This document shows positions 1 to 7,845 of a stretch of 40,858 nucleotides of DNA, piece after piece. The stretch covers positions 1-40,858 of the forward strand of contig CBDUYN010000087.1 in assembly GCA_965371445.1 (NCBI GenBank). The letters are read 5' to 3'. The position numbers and the translations under genes were made by a program. The notes below the pieces were generated by a model that had not been told where the DNA came from, did not search any database, and saw only the letters and a program-made list of their open reading frames with translations. Source of the DNA: DASWIG01 sp965371445. Lineage in GTDB: Bacteria; Acidobacteriota; Thermoanaerobaculia; Multivoradales; J023. The stretch's first letter is position 1. Each line of letters opens with the position of its first letter.

Positions 1-72
1 CAGCCGCCGGGCACACAGCAGCCGCCGGGCACACAGCAGCCGCCGGGCACACAGCAGCCGCCGGGCACACAG
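1..72 (+). repeat. 18-bp tandem repeat, 4 copies, coding QPPGTQ
   Basis: Four identical 18-bp units (1-18, 19-36, 37-54, 55-72), each CAGCCGCCGGGCACACAG, in frame within the TPR protein. The array may continue to the left of the window. Exact identity of all copies suggests recent slippage or expansion of a Pro-rich linker. Confidence 0.95.
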
Positions 73-978
73 CCGGCGACAGGCGCGTCGCCACCGGCGG
101 TTCCGCCTGAGGACGCCGGAACCGTCCCCGAGCGCTTCGACGACCCCTACGCCGCCTACGACTCCGGGGTCTATGACCAGGCTCTCCAGGGCTTCGTCGA
201 CCAGCAGGTCGAATACCCCGAAGATCCTGAGGTGGCGCTGAACCTCGGCAGCACCCACTTCCAGATGGGAAACTACGAGGAGGCCGACCGCGCCTTCTCG
301 ACGGCGATGCTCTCGGCCGACCCGGAGATCCGCGGCCAGGCGCTCTACAACCTCGGCAATTCCGCCTACCGCCAGGGTCAGCTGCCCGAGGCGGTGGAGC
401 TCTTCAAAGCCGCCCTGGAGCAGAACCCGGACGACGAGGACGCCAAGTTCAACCTCGAGTTCGTCCGCGACGAGATCCGCCGCCGCCACGAAGAGGCCCA
501 GAAGCGTCAACAGGAAGGCGACCAGCAAGAGCAGGGCGATCAGCAAGAGCAGGGCGATCAGCAAGAGCAGGGCGACCCGCAGCAAGGCGACCAGCAACAG
601 CCGCAGGACAGCGACGGCGACGGCCTCAGCGACGAGCAGGAACGCTCGGCGCAGAACCCCACCGACCCCCAGAACCCCGACACCGACGGCGACGGCCTCG
701 CCGACGGCCAGGAAGACCAGAACCGAAACGGCCAGGTCGACGAGGGCGAGACCGATCCCAACAACCCCGACAGCGACGGCGACGGGTTGAGCGACGGCGA
801 AGAGGCGCAGCAACAGGGCGACCCACAGCAGCTGGCCCAGGGCGAGCCCCGGGAAGAGGAGGGCTTGACACCCGAAGAGGCGGAGCGCTACCTCCAATCC
901 CTGCAGGAAGGTGTCCCCGATCAGAAACGGCGGCTCCCCAAGGGGGCGCGACGCGCACGGCCGGAGAAAGACTGGTGA
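1..978 (+). CDS. BatB/BatC-like TPR protein with Ca-binding-type acidic repeats (5' truncated)
   Basis: The frame is open from the window edge to TGA at 976-978, so the start lies upstream. Visible order: a QPPGTQ linker repeated four times, a TPR region (about nt 150-460, e.g. AxYNLGNSAYRQGQ and a second unit with LxxNPDDEDAKFN), a Q/E/D-rich 18-bp repeat stretch, then three D-x-DGDGLxD blocks like thrombospondin type-3 calcium loops. It lies directly upstream of BatD with a GTGA overlap. In Bat operons this position holds BatB (VWA domain) and BatC (TPR), often fused, so a VWA domain upstream of the window is expected but not seen. Likely a cell-envelope protein interacting with BatD/BatE. 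Role in aerotolerance is from family knowledge and is itself loosely established. Confidence 0.8.
   Translation, partial: QPPGTQQPPGTQQPPGTQQPPGTQPATGASPPAVPPEDAGTVPERFDDPYAAYDSGVYDQALQGFVDQQVEYPEDPEVALNLGSTHFQMGNYEEADRAFSTAMLSADPEIRGQALYNLGNSAYRQGQLPEAVELFKAALEQNPDDEDAKFNLEFVRDEIRRRHEEAQKRQQEGDQQEQGDQQEQGDQQEQGDPQQGDQQQPQDSDGDGLSDEQERSAQNPTDPQNPDTDGDGLADGQEDQNRNGQVDEGETDPNNPDSDGDGLSDGEEAQQQGDPQQLAQGEPREEEGLTPEEAERYLQSLQEGVPDQKRRLPKGARRARPEKDW
523..576 (+). repeat. 18-bp tandem repeat, 3 copies, coding QQEQGD
   Basis: Units at 523-540, 541-558 and 559-576 differ only in the last base (T/T/C). They encode an acidic, glutamine-rich spacer between the TPR part and the DGDG loops. Confidence 0.9.
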
Positions 979-2816
979 GAAAGAAAATCCCCCTAACCCC
1001 CTTTCCTAAAGGGGGGACAAGATCCGGATCCTTCTCTGAACCCCCCTTTAGGAAAGGGGGGCAGGGGGGATTTGCGCTCTTTGCGGTCCTCTTGCTGGCC
1101 TTGACACCCCAAGCCCTTGCCCAGGGCGTCCAGGTGACGATCGACCGGCCCGAGGCGACGATCCAGGACCAGCTGATGCTCTCCGTCACGGTGCAGGGTT
1201 CGCAGAGCGCTAAGCCGCAGCTGCCGGACCTGTCGAATTTCCAGGTCTACGACCGCGGCCAGTCGAGCCAGTTCCAGATGTCGGGCGGCCGCACGACGGT
1301 TAGCATCACCTACAACTACGTCCTCGTACCGCGCCGCCCCGGCACCTTCACCATCGGCGCGGCGACGGTCGAGATCGACGGCCGCACCTTCAGGAGCCGC
1401 CCCTTTCAGGTCCGTATCCTCGCGGTGTCGGCCGAGCCCGCGGAGTCGCAGGCGGTCTTCCTGACCGCGACGGTGTCGACCGAAACCCCTTATGTCGGGC
1501 AGCAGGTGGTCTACACCTGGCGTTTCTACCGCCGTGTCCAGGTGGCCGACGCACAGCTTCTGGCGATGGACTTCGAGGGCCTTCTCGTCGAAGACCTCGG
1601 CGAGGTGCGCGAATACAACACGACGTGGGGCGGTCAACGCTATCTCGTCAGCGAGATCCGAAAAGCTCTCTTCCCTCAGGAGGAGGGGACCTTCACGATC
1701 CCGCCTTCGCAGCTCCAGTGCCAGGTCGTCGTCCGGACGCGCCCGCAGCGGCGGCGCAGCCTCTTCGACAGCGTCTTCGGCTCGCAACGTACCGAGGCGA
1801 AGGTCCTGCGCAGCCCGCCGATCGAATTGAACGTCCGTCCGCTGCCGGCGGCTCCGGGCGACTACTCGGGCCTCGTCGGCGACTTCAAGCTGAGCGGTCA
1901 GATCTCGAAGCGCGAGCTCAAGGTCGGCGAGTCGGCGACCTGGAAGCTGACGGTCTCCGGAACCGGTAACGTGGCGATGATCAGCGAGCCGAAGCTGGCG
2001 GATCTCAGCCGCTTCAAGATCTACGACGACAAGCCGTCGAGCTCGATCGAGCGAGGCGGTAGCGAGCTCAGGGGCTCGCGCTCCTACACCAAGGCCCTGG
2101 TGCCCCTGGAGCCGGGTGAGCTCACCCTACCCCCGGTCACGCTGACCTACTTCGATCCCGAGGCCGGCTCCTACCGCAAGGCTTCGACCGCTCCGGTCAC
2201 GCTCGCGGTGAGCCCGGCGGAGGGCAAGGAAGATCTGCGGCTCACCGAGTCGCTGACGCCCTCGGCCGGAAAAGTCGCGGTGCGCATCCTGGCCGACGAC
2301 ATCTTGCCGGTCTACAAGGGATTCGACGCCGTCGCCGCGGTGCCCTTCGGCCACCGCGTCGAAGCGGTCTGGCTGGGTGGGTTCCTGGCACCGCCGCTCC
2401 TTTACTTCGTCCTGCTGTGGACCGAGCGGCGGCGGCGGCACCTGGAGGCGAACGTCGGCTTGAGGCGTCACCGCTCGGCGTTGAAGCGCGCCCTGAGAGC
2501 CTTCGGCGAGGTCGAGGCGGCGGCCGGCAGAGGAGATCGTGGCGAGGCCGCGCAGGTGGCGTCGCGCCTGTTGCGCGGGTACGTGGGCGACAAGGTCAAC
2601 CTGGAGGGGAGCGCCTTCACCCCAGCCGAGGCCGAAGCCCAGCTAAAGCGTTGCGAGGTCGACGAGGCCCTCGCCGGCGAGACGCGCCGGCTGCTGGAGA
2701 GTCTCGACGCGGCGCAGTTCGGCGGCATCCCGGCCGAGGAGGCCGAGAAGATGGGCACCGAGCTCAAACCGCTCTTGAAGCGCCTGGAATCTCAGATCCG
2801 GAGCCAAGGTCGATGA
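975..2816 (+). CDS. batD: BatD (oxygen-tolerance / aerotolerance membrane protein)
   Basis: 613 residues. The GTG start at 975 overlaps the upstream stop (GTGA), implying translational coupling. BatD-family layout: signal peptide, long beta-rich periplasmic region with repeated 'VPRRPGTFTI' and 'VPLEPGELTLPPVTL' type motifs, one membrane segment near residues 466-485 followed by an RRRR stop-transfer, and an alpha-helical cytoplasmic tail. The n-region before the hydrophobic core (residues about 33-48) is about 30 residues long because an 89-bp palindromic element is read through in frame. Flanked by the TPR gene and batE, the usual Bat order. Function of BatD is not biochemically defined. 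Confidence 0.87.
   Translation: MRKKIPLTPFPKGGTRSGSFSEPPFRKGGQGGFALFAVLLLALTPQALAQGVQVTIDRPEATIQDQLMLSVTVQGSQSAKPQLPDLSNFQVYDRGQSSQFQMSGGRTTVSITYNYVLVPRRPGTFTIGAATVEIDGRTFRSRPFQVRILAVSAEPAESQAVFLTATVSTETPYVGQQVVYTWRFYRRVQVADAQLLAMDFEGLLVEDLGEVREYNTTWGGQRYLVSEIRKALFPQEEGTFTIPPSQLQCQVVVRTRPQRRRSLFDSVFGSQRTEAKVLRSPPIELNVRPLPAAPGDYSGLVGDFKLSGQISKRELKVGESATWKLTVSGTGNVAMISEPKLADLSRFKIYDDKPSSSIERGGSELRGSRSYTKALVPLEPGELTLPPVTLTYFDPEAGSYRKASTAPVTLAVSPAEGKEDLRLTESLTPSAGKVAVRILADDILPVYKGFDAVAAVPFGHRVEAVWLGGFLAPPLLYFVLLWTERRRRHLEANVGLRRHRSALKRALRAFGEVEAAAGRGDRGEAAQVASRLLRGYVGDKVNLEGSAFTPAEAEAQLKRCEVDEALAGETRRLLESLDAAQFGGIPAEEAEKMGTELKPLLKRLESQIRSQGR
985..1073. repeat. 89-bp imperfect palindromic REP-like element inside batD
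   Basis: Left arm starts AAATCCCCCTAACCCCCTTT and the right arm is its near-perfect reverse complement ending GGGGGGATTT; the centre contains GATCCGGATC. Each arm is itself a small CCTTTCCTAAAGG-type palindrome. This C-run/AAAG palindrome type is dispersed in many bacterial genomes. Here it is translated in frame as PLTPFPKGG...EPPFRKGGQGGF, the typical peptide signature of such elements. Confidence 0.85.
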
Positions 2817-3679
2817 CGAGCCGGTTGGCGACCCCCGCTCTTTCGCTGCTTCTCTTTGCCAGCCCGGTGGCCCGTGGCCAGGAAGAGCCTGCACCTCCCG
2901 CGGAACCGGCCGGCATCGCTTCGGAAGCGCCGCCCGCCGAGGCCGAGGCGGCCCGTGAGTCCCCCGAGGAAGAGGACATCGTCCCCGAAGAGGCCTTCGT
3001 CAACGCCAACGCCGCGTACGAAGCGGGGGACCATGGCCAGGCGATCGAGCTCTACGAGGCCCTGCTACGTCACGGCTACGAGAACGGCCACCTGTGCTAC
3101 AACCTGGGCAACGCCTACCTGCGCGCCGGCCAGCTGGGCCGGGCGATCGCCTCCTACTGCCGCAGCCAGGTCTTCCTGCCGCGCGACGAGGACGTGCGCG
3201 CCAACCTCGATTTCGCTCGCAAGAGCGCCAAGGACGCGATCGCGCCCCCCGGACCCGGTGCGGTGCTGGCGACGCTTTTCTTCTGGCACTACGGCCTGAG
3301 CCGTGCCGAGCTCGGGACGGCGCTCGTCGTCCTGAACGTCCTGTTTTGGGCGGCCCTCGTCCTGCGCATCTACCGCCGGGGCTCGGAGGTGCTGCGATGG
3401 GTCTTGATCGTGCTCCTGCTCCTCGTCCTGGCGACGGGCGGCTCCTTTGCGGTGCATCACCTGATGTCCGAGGAGATCGCGGTCATCGTGCCGCAGGAGA
3501 TCGAGGTGCGCTCCGGGACGAGCGTCCACGACGTCGTGCTCTTCAAGCTCCACGCCGGCACCGAGGTGCGGGTGGTGGATCACCGCGAGGGGTCGGTGCG
3601 GATCGCGCTACCCGACGACGGCGAGGAGGTGAGGGGCGGCTGGATCGAGACGGAGCACGTCGAGCTCGTGAGGCGTTGA
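2813..3679 (+). CDS. batE: BatE-like TPR protein with SH3-type C-terminus
   Basis: 289 residues; ATG at 2813 overlaps the batD stop (ATGA). A longer in-frame opening begins upstream inside batD but the coupled ATG is followed by a proper signal peptide (to about residue 22). Then an acidic Pro/Glu linker, TPR repeats (about 62-140, with LCYNLGNAYLRAGQLGRAI), two membrane segments (about 166-188 and 193-217) and a bacterial SH3-like domain (about 222-289). Architecture matches BatE. Last gene of the Bat operon in this window. Confidence 0.85.
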   Translation: MTSRLATPALSLLLFASPVARGQEEPAPPAEPAGIASEAPPAEAEAARESPEEEDIVPEEAFVNANAAYEAGDHGQAIELYEALLRHGYENGHLCYNLGNAYLRAGQLGRAIASYCRSQVFLPRDEDVRANLDFARKSAKDAIAPPGPGAVLATLFFWHYGLSRAELGTALVVLNVLFWAALVLRIYRRGSEVLRWVLIVLLLLVLATGGSFAVHHLMSEEIAVIVPQEIEVRSGTSVHDVVLFKLHAGTEVRVVDHREGSVRIALPDDGEEVRGGWIETEHVELVRR

Positions 3680-4065
3680 GCCGGTCCTGACCTGTCCGGC
3701 GCGTCCGGCAGCCGGCGACGGCGAAGGGCAGACGTCCCTCGTCCACCACTGGCTCGGACGCCTCGCCCAGCGTCAATTGCCGTCGGGTCTCCGTCCCGCC
3801 AGGGACGTCCGCTACTGGGACCGCCGGCGTCTCGCCGGCCCGTCCCGCCGGCCCGTCCATGGCGGATTGGCGTGAGGTGATAGAGCGAGGAGGCTCTGGG
3901 ACGGGCTGCGGAGCACCTGGATCGGGCCGTCGAGCTGCTGCGTCAGGCTGACGCCGTCTCGCCGCCGCCCAGGACGACGTGGGGGAAGAGCAGGCAAAGC
4001 CGCGAGCGGGGCATGGTAAGGTAGTAGAGTCAGAGGGCGACGCGGGGCAAACCAGGAACCGAGCT
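3680..4065. other. 386-bp intergenic region, no gene seen
   Basis: No convincing coding frame. It contains GC-rich short inverted sequences such as the run near 3826-3860 built on CGCCGGC/GCCGGCG, resembling decayed repetitive palindromes. An AGGA at about 4053 serves as ribosome binding site for the following gene. Confidence 0.5.
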
Positions 4066-4719
4066 ATGGAAGCCAGAGGAGCCGGCACAGCGGAGCTAGG
4101 GACCGAAGCCTTCGAGGTTCTTCTCCGGCAGGGTGGGTCCACGGCGATCCTCGAAGCGAGTCGTTTCCTCATGCAGAAGAGTGCCGTCCACGACGCCCTG
4201 ACGAAGATCGCTCAGCGGCTGACGCACCTCGGGATCCCCTATGCCGTGGTGGGCGGCATGGCTCTCGTGGCTCATGGCTACAACCGAACCACGTCCGACG
4301 TCGACGTGCTGGTCACGGCCGAGGGTCTCCACACGGTCCATGACCAGCTCGTCGGGCTGGGCTACCGGCCGGTTTTTGACGGGAGCCGGCACCTGCGAGA
4401 CACCGAGAACGGGGTCCGTATCGAATTCCTGGTCACCGGCGACTATCCGGGCGACGGCAAGCCCAAGTCGGTCGCCTTTCCGGATCCGACCGCAAGCGCT
4501 GTCGAGCGCGGCGGTGTGCGTTACCTCAAGCTCCCGATCCTCGTCGAGCTGAAGCTGGCGTCGGGGATCACCAACCCCGGACGGCTCAAAGACCTGGCGG
4601 ACGTCCAGGAGCTCATCCGGGTACTGGACCTGAAGGACGATCTCGCCGACGAGCTGGACCCCTTCGTCCGCGAAAAGTACTTGGAGCTTCGTCGAGGCGT
4701 CGCCGCCGACAGGGACTGA
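4066..4719 (+). CDS. Stand-alone nucleotidyltransferase-fold protein (AbiEii/MNT-like)
   Basis: 217 residues from ATG at 4066, preceded by AGGA about 9 nt upstream; the frame is open further up but without SD or homology. Residues around 60-80 carry the polymerase-beta-type motif VVGGMALVAHG followed by TSDVDVLV, i.e. GG plus paired Asp of the catalytic pocket, and a third acidic position in 'RIEFLV'. Such proteins transfer nucleotides to a protein, RNA or small molecule; several are toxins or antitoxins of MNT/HEPN or AbiE pairs. No partner gene (HEPN, AbiEi) is adjacent, so the role is open. The next gene is convergent. Confidence 0.7.
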   Translation: MEARGAGTAELGTEAFEVLLRQGGSTAILEASRFLMQKSAVHDALTKIAQRLTHLGIPYAVVGGMALVAHGYNRTTSDVDVLVTAEGLHTVHDQLVGLGYRPVFDGSRHLRDTENGVRIEFLVTGDYPGDGKPKSVAFPDPTASAVERGGVRYLKLPILVELKLASGITNPGRLKDLADVQELIRVLDLKDDLADELDPFVREKYLELRRGVAADRD

Positions 4720-4779
4720 CTCGAAATCCGACCTGAATCACGCCGATCCGACGACGAGCTCGGCCATGGCACGCTTTCC

Positions 4780-6129
4780 TCACCGAACGCCGCCGGCCGG
4801 CTGCAGAGCGGAGATCAAGGTCGTCGCCCGCTGGACGTCGATAAAGAAGATGGCGTCGTAGTGGCGCGACCAATCGGTAGCTCGCGGCTTGTAAAAGTTA
4901 AAACCGGCGCTCCAGGAGCCGCGGAGCCAGTGGTCCTCGCCACGATTCAGGAGGTCGAGGAAAAGCACCGGGTGCCCCGTCGCATGGAGCATCGCCTCCA
5001 TGGATTCGGGCGCCGGCTCGGGCAAGGTCACCGGCTCCTCGCCGGGGTAGCCGTTAGCGCCGCTGTGCGACAGGAAGGCGACGGTGTAGACCTCCTCGCC
5101 CAGGGCCTTGTGGAGGTTATGCCCGGCGGGTCCGAGAAACGGCTTCGAGGGCACGAACGTGCCGCCCACCAGGCCCTCCTGGACGTGATAGTTATGCGCC
5201 CAGACGATGACCTTCTCCTCGGCCAGGGGCCCGCGGAGCCACCAGAGGAGGTTCTCGGCCATGGCGGTGTCGCGGGAAAAACCGTCCGGAGCGGCCCCCC
5301 GGCCGCCACCGCCGGCCAGGGCCCGGTCCATCATCATCAGGCTGACCAGGGCCTGGCGGGCCCAGGCGATCTCGGCGGCGCTAAAGAGGCGCCGGAGCTC
5401 GTCGCCCCGCTCGTCGATCACCGCGACGAGCCGCCGGGGCAACGCGCGGTTGTAGTGACGCTCGCCGGGATTGTAGAAATAATCCGCCGGCACCAGGCCC
5501 AGCGACATGGCGGTCAGGTCGGCGCGTTCCTGCGCCGAGATCAGCGCCGTGTCGAAGCGGTCGAAGAATTCGAAGACGAAGCGCGGGAAGCGCTCTTGGC
5601 GACCCAGCTCGGTCGACACCCTGGGGTCGAAGCCGACGACGCGCAGCGGCCGCGGCGTCAACCAGGTGGCGCGGACATCACCGAGGAAGGTCTCGATCTC
5701 GGCGCTCTTCCACCATATCTGGTACAGGCACCGGGCCGCGACGTCGGCGACGGGCTCGGTGCCGCGCAGCCCGGCGTCCATCTCGCGGCAATCGAAGAAG
5801 CCGGCTTCCCAGGCCAGGACGTCAAAACCCATCTCCTGGTGCAGGAAGCGGATCAGCCGCGCCTTGGCCTCGATCGTCGCGCCGTCGCCATGGTTCGCCT
5901 CGCCCAGTTGGACGACCCGGGCGGTGCCGATCGCGTCGATCAGGGGCCGGAGGTCGCTGGGATCGGCGTCGGGCGCGAGCGTCGTGACGACGGTGGTGTT
6001 GTCGCGCAGCCAGGCGATGCGTCGAGCGATCTTGGCGCCGTCCGGCTCGTCGGCGGCCAGCGCCGAGGCCAGCCCCAGAGTGACGATCCAAGCCTGGGAA
6101 AGAAAAAAGCGGTACATCGTTTTCATCAT
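4780..6129 (-). CDS. Secreted erythromycin-esterase family protein
   Basis: 449 residues starting ATGATG. A signal peptide (about 1-25, ending LASALA-A) predicts export. The family signature LGEANHGDG (about 75-83) with the catalytic-type Glu and His, and a second His motif WAHNYHVQ (about residues 311-318), match the Ere/succinoglycan-biosynthesis esterase superfamily (PF05139). Members include macrolide esterases, but most chromosomal homologues have unknown substrates, so resistance should not be assumed. It stands alone: a convergent nucleotidyltransferase on one side and non-coding sequence on the other. Confidence 0.8.
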   Translation of the reverse strand: MMKTMYRFFLSQAWIVTLGLASALAADEPDGAKIARRIAWLRDNTTVVTTLAPDADPSDLRPLIDAIGTARVVQLGEANHGDGATIEAKARLIRFLHQEMGFDVLAWEAGFFDCREMDAGLRGTEPVADVAARCLYQIWWKSAEIETFLGDVRATWLTPRPLRVVGFDPRVSTELGRQERFPRFVFEFFDRFDTALISAQERADLTAMSLGLVPADYFYNPGERHYNRALPRRLVAVIDERGDELRRLFSAAEIAWARQALVSLMMMDRALAGGGGRGAAPDGFSRDTAMAENLLWWLRGPLAEEKVIVWAHNYHVQEGLVGGTFVPSKPFLGPAGHNLHKALGEEVYTVAFLSHSGANGYPGEEPVTLPEPAPESMEAMLHATGHPVLFLDLLNRGEDHWLRGSWSAGFNFYKPRATDWSRHYDAIFFIDVQRATTLISALQPAGGVR

Positions 6130-6573
6130 GAGCTGTCCAATCGAGTAGCCTCATCGTTTTGCACCGGCGTGAACGCGGCACCGGACCTCCGGGGACCGAT
6201 CCTAGCACTGCGCTTCCACAGCGCCCGGGCCACCCGATCAAGACTGACCTGACAAGGACTCTTCATGAACCTGGGGCTGGCTTTCAAAAGCTTCTTCCGG
6301 CGGAGAAGAGGGATGGCTCGCCCGGCTCCTCGCGTCGACGCCCGACTCGACTTCCCGCCAGCATTGGCGCTTCGCCCTGATGCAGATGGCAAGGTGCACC
6401 GGTGAGCGCCTCCGCGACGTCGCCGAAGGGGTGCGCGAGGACGTCGCACGGGCGCTGGAGGCCGCCGACGCTCCGGCCCACTACGTCGAGCTGGTGCGTG
6501 CCGGGGGCGAGCTTGAGACGACGGAGCAGCGTCTCGTCTTCGGCGACAGCCTGCCGCGCGGGCTCGTCCTGCG
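6130..6573. other. 444-bp stretch with at most a small or broken gene
   Basis: Only one plus-strand frame (see 6380-6577) has gene-like codon use. The frame is open further upstream (codons for QHWRFAL precede the ATG), so a decayed longer gene is possible. Confidence 0.4.
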
Positions 6574-6577
6574 CTAG
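6380..6577 (+). CDS. Possible small hypothetical protein or 3' gene remnant
   Basis: 65 codons, strongly GC-rich third positions, predicted soluble alpha/beta peptide with ERLRDVAEGVREDVARALEAAD helix-like start. No clear SD, and the frame continues upstream of the ATG without a stop for a while, so this may be the 3' end of a decayed gene. Its stop overlaps the 3' end of hspQ by four bases. Not recognised. Confidence 0.25.
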   Translation: MQMARCTGERLRDVAEGVREDVARALEAADAPAHYVELVRAGGELETTEQRLVFGDSLPRGLVLR

Positions 6578-6885
6578 TTGACGTTCTGCCGGCTGACGTA
6601 GGAGCCGTCGTCGAGGCGGTCGAAGATCTGCTGGAGCAGAGGGTGGTCGACCTCCTCGCCGCTCCGGTCCGCCTCGAGGTTGCGCTCGGCCACGTAGGTC
6701 GTGGGGTGGCCACCGTCGACGAGCACGTGGTACCACGGCTGGTCGCGGGGTGGTCGGCTCTGAGCCACCTGCTCGTACCACTCGTCGGTACCCTGGAAAT
6801 CGGGGTCGACGTCGAAGACGACGCCCCGGTAGTCGAAGAGGCGATGGTGAACCACCTGTCCTACGCCGAATCTTGCGCCGCTCAT
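6574..6885 (-). CDS. hspQ: HspQ / YccV-like hemimethylated-DNA-binding-domain protein
   Basis: 103 residues from ATG at 6885 preceded by GAGAGG; a 19-codon upstream extension lacks homology. The protein is one YccV domain: FGVGQVVHHRLFDYRGVVFDVD, then WYEQVAQSRPP, QPWYHVLVDGG and TYVAERNL. In E. coli the 105-residue homologue binds hemimethylated DNA in vitro and acts as a specificity factor for Lon in heat shock. The length and all conserved blocks fit. Stands alone between non-coding stretches. Confidence 0.87.
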   Translation of the reverse strand: MSGARFGVGQVVHHRLFDYRGVVFDVDPDFQGTDEWYEQVAQSRPPRDQPWYHVLVDGGHPTTYVAERNLEADRSGEEVDHPLLQQIFDRLDDGSYVSRQNVN

Positions 6886-7128
6886 AGGGCCTCTCTCCCA
6901 CAGAGGTGTCCGGGACCGCTCACGTTCATTCGGTGGGTGCACACATCTTCCGGTCCCGGAGAAGGTGCGTGATGCACACCCTCTCCAGGATAGCAGATTT
7001 CAGGCCGGTCCGCAGGCCAAGGGGCCTTTTCCGCAGCACGAAGCAGACGCCGGGCCGGCCCGCAAGGGGGGGAAGGGCTTGCCAGCCCTGACGCCCAGCG
7101 GGCTCCGGCCCTACGTTGGGAAACGGCT

Positions 7129-7431
7129 CTACCAGCGACGGTTGTGCCGTCCGCCCCCGCCACCGCCCCCACCGCCACCGCCGCCCTCGCGCCGGGGCTT
7201 GGCGACGCTGACGTTGAGCGTCCGGCCGCCCATCTCCTTCTGGTGGAGCGCCTCGATCGCCTCGTCGCCGCCGTCGCTCATCTCGACGAAGCCGAAGCCC
7301 CGCGGCCGGCCGGTCTCCCGGTCGGTGACGAGGTTCACCGAGTCGACGGTTCCGTACTCCGCAAAGAGCTCACGGATCTCGTCGTCGGTGGCGGAGAAAG
7401 GCAGGTTTCCTACGTAGATCTTTGTCGACAT
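7129..7431 (-). CDS. Glycine-rich RRM RNA-binding protein
   Basis: 100 residues from ATG at 7431; AAGGAG lies 7 nt upstream, which decides for ATG over the GTG immediately before it. A single RNA-recognition motif fills residues about 3-80 with RNP2 IYVGNLPF and RNP1 RGFGFVEM, followed by a basic KPRRE segment and a run of about a dozen glycines ending RHNRRW. Bacterial RRM proteins of this type (cyanobacterial Rbp, spirochaete and proteobacterial homologues) bind RNA and are often cold induced. The 5' leader can fold (see 7451-7509). Confidence 0.9.
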   Translation of the reverse strand: MSTKIYVGNLPFSATDDEIRELFAEYGTVDSVNLVTDRETGRPRGFGFVEMSDGGDEAIEALHQKEMGGRTLNVSVAKPRREGGGGGGGGGGGGRHNRRW

Positions 7432-7450
7432 CACTCTGCTCCTTGGCCCA

Positions 7451-7509
7451 CCCCAACGGTGCGGCCTTGGTTTGTGGCCCGGCTTCCAGCCGGAGTTATC
7501 TCGTTGGGG
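7451..7509 (-). promoter_or_regulatory. Foldable 5' leader of the RRM gene (three-way-junction-like)
   Basis: An 8-bp closing stem (CCCCAACG at 7451-7458 with CGTTGGGG at 7502-7509) encloses two hairpins: GGCC 7463-7466 with 7476-7479, and CCGGC 7479-7483 with GCCGG 7489-7493. It ends about 20 nt before the start codon. Could be an RNA thermometer, attenuator or autoregulatory RRM target; only the base pairing is seen. Confidence 0.4.
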
Positions 7510-7845
7510 ACAGCTTCCAAGGGCACGTGGATACTCGGCTATCGCTCGGGAAGGGACTCAAGGAATCGGGAACGGATTGAGAGCAGGGGGGGATGTCGCT
7601 TCTTGAGGGCAGGAGTAGCTTCGGAACCAGTGGGTGAACCCAATGCTCGTACCATAGCACGGACCGGCCCCGGCGGCAAGCGGAAGGTGCGCCGCTTTGC
7701 GCCAGGCAAGGCCTCCAGCTCAGCACGCCTGGCGGTAGACGATGGCCCACCGGGGGCGGGGCCAGCTCTTGCAGCTTGGTGTGTCGTGTTTCACGGCGGA
7801 CTGCACGAGACTCCATGTAGGGTCCATGAACCCAAGGAGAGTCCC
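7510..7845. other. Divergent intergenic region, no gene seen
   Basis: Between divergent RRM and beta-propeller/haem genes; must hold both promoters. No strong sigma-70 boxes are evident. AAGGAGA at about 7832-7838 is the ribosome binding site of the downstream gene. Confidence 0.5.

Noticed and set aside
4861..6252. 463-codon plus-strand open frame
   Set aside because: Antisense to the erythromycin-esterase family gene; no recognisable motif.
7144..7845. N-terminal extension of the haem/propeller protein
   Set aside because: The frame is open but overlaps the RRM gene antisense; the SD and signal peptide at 7846 define the real start.
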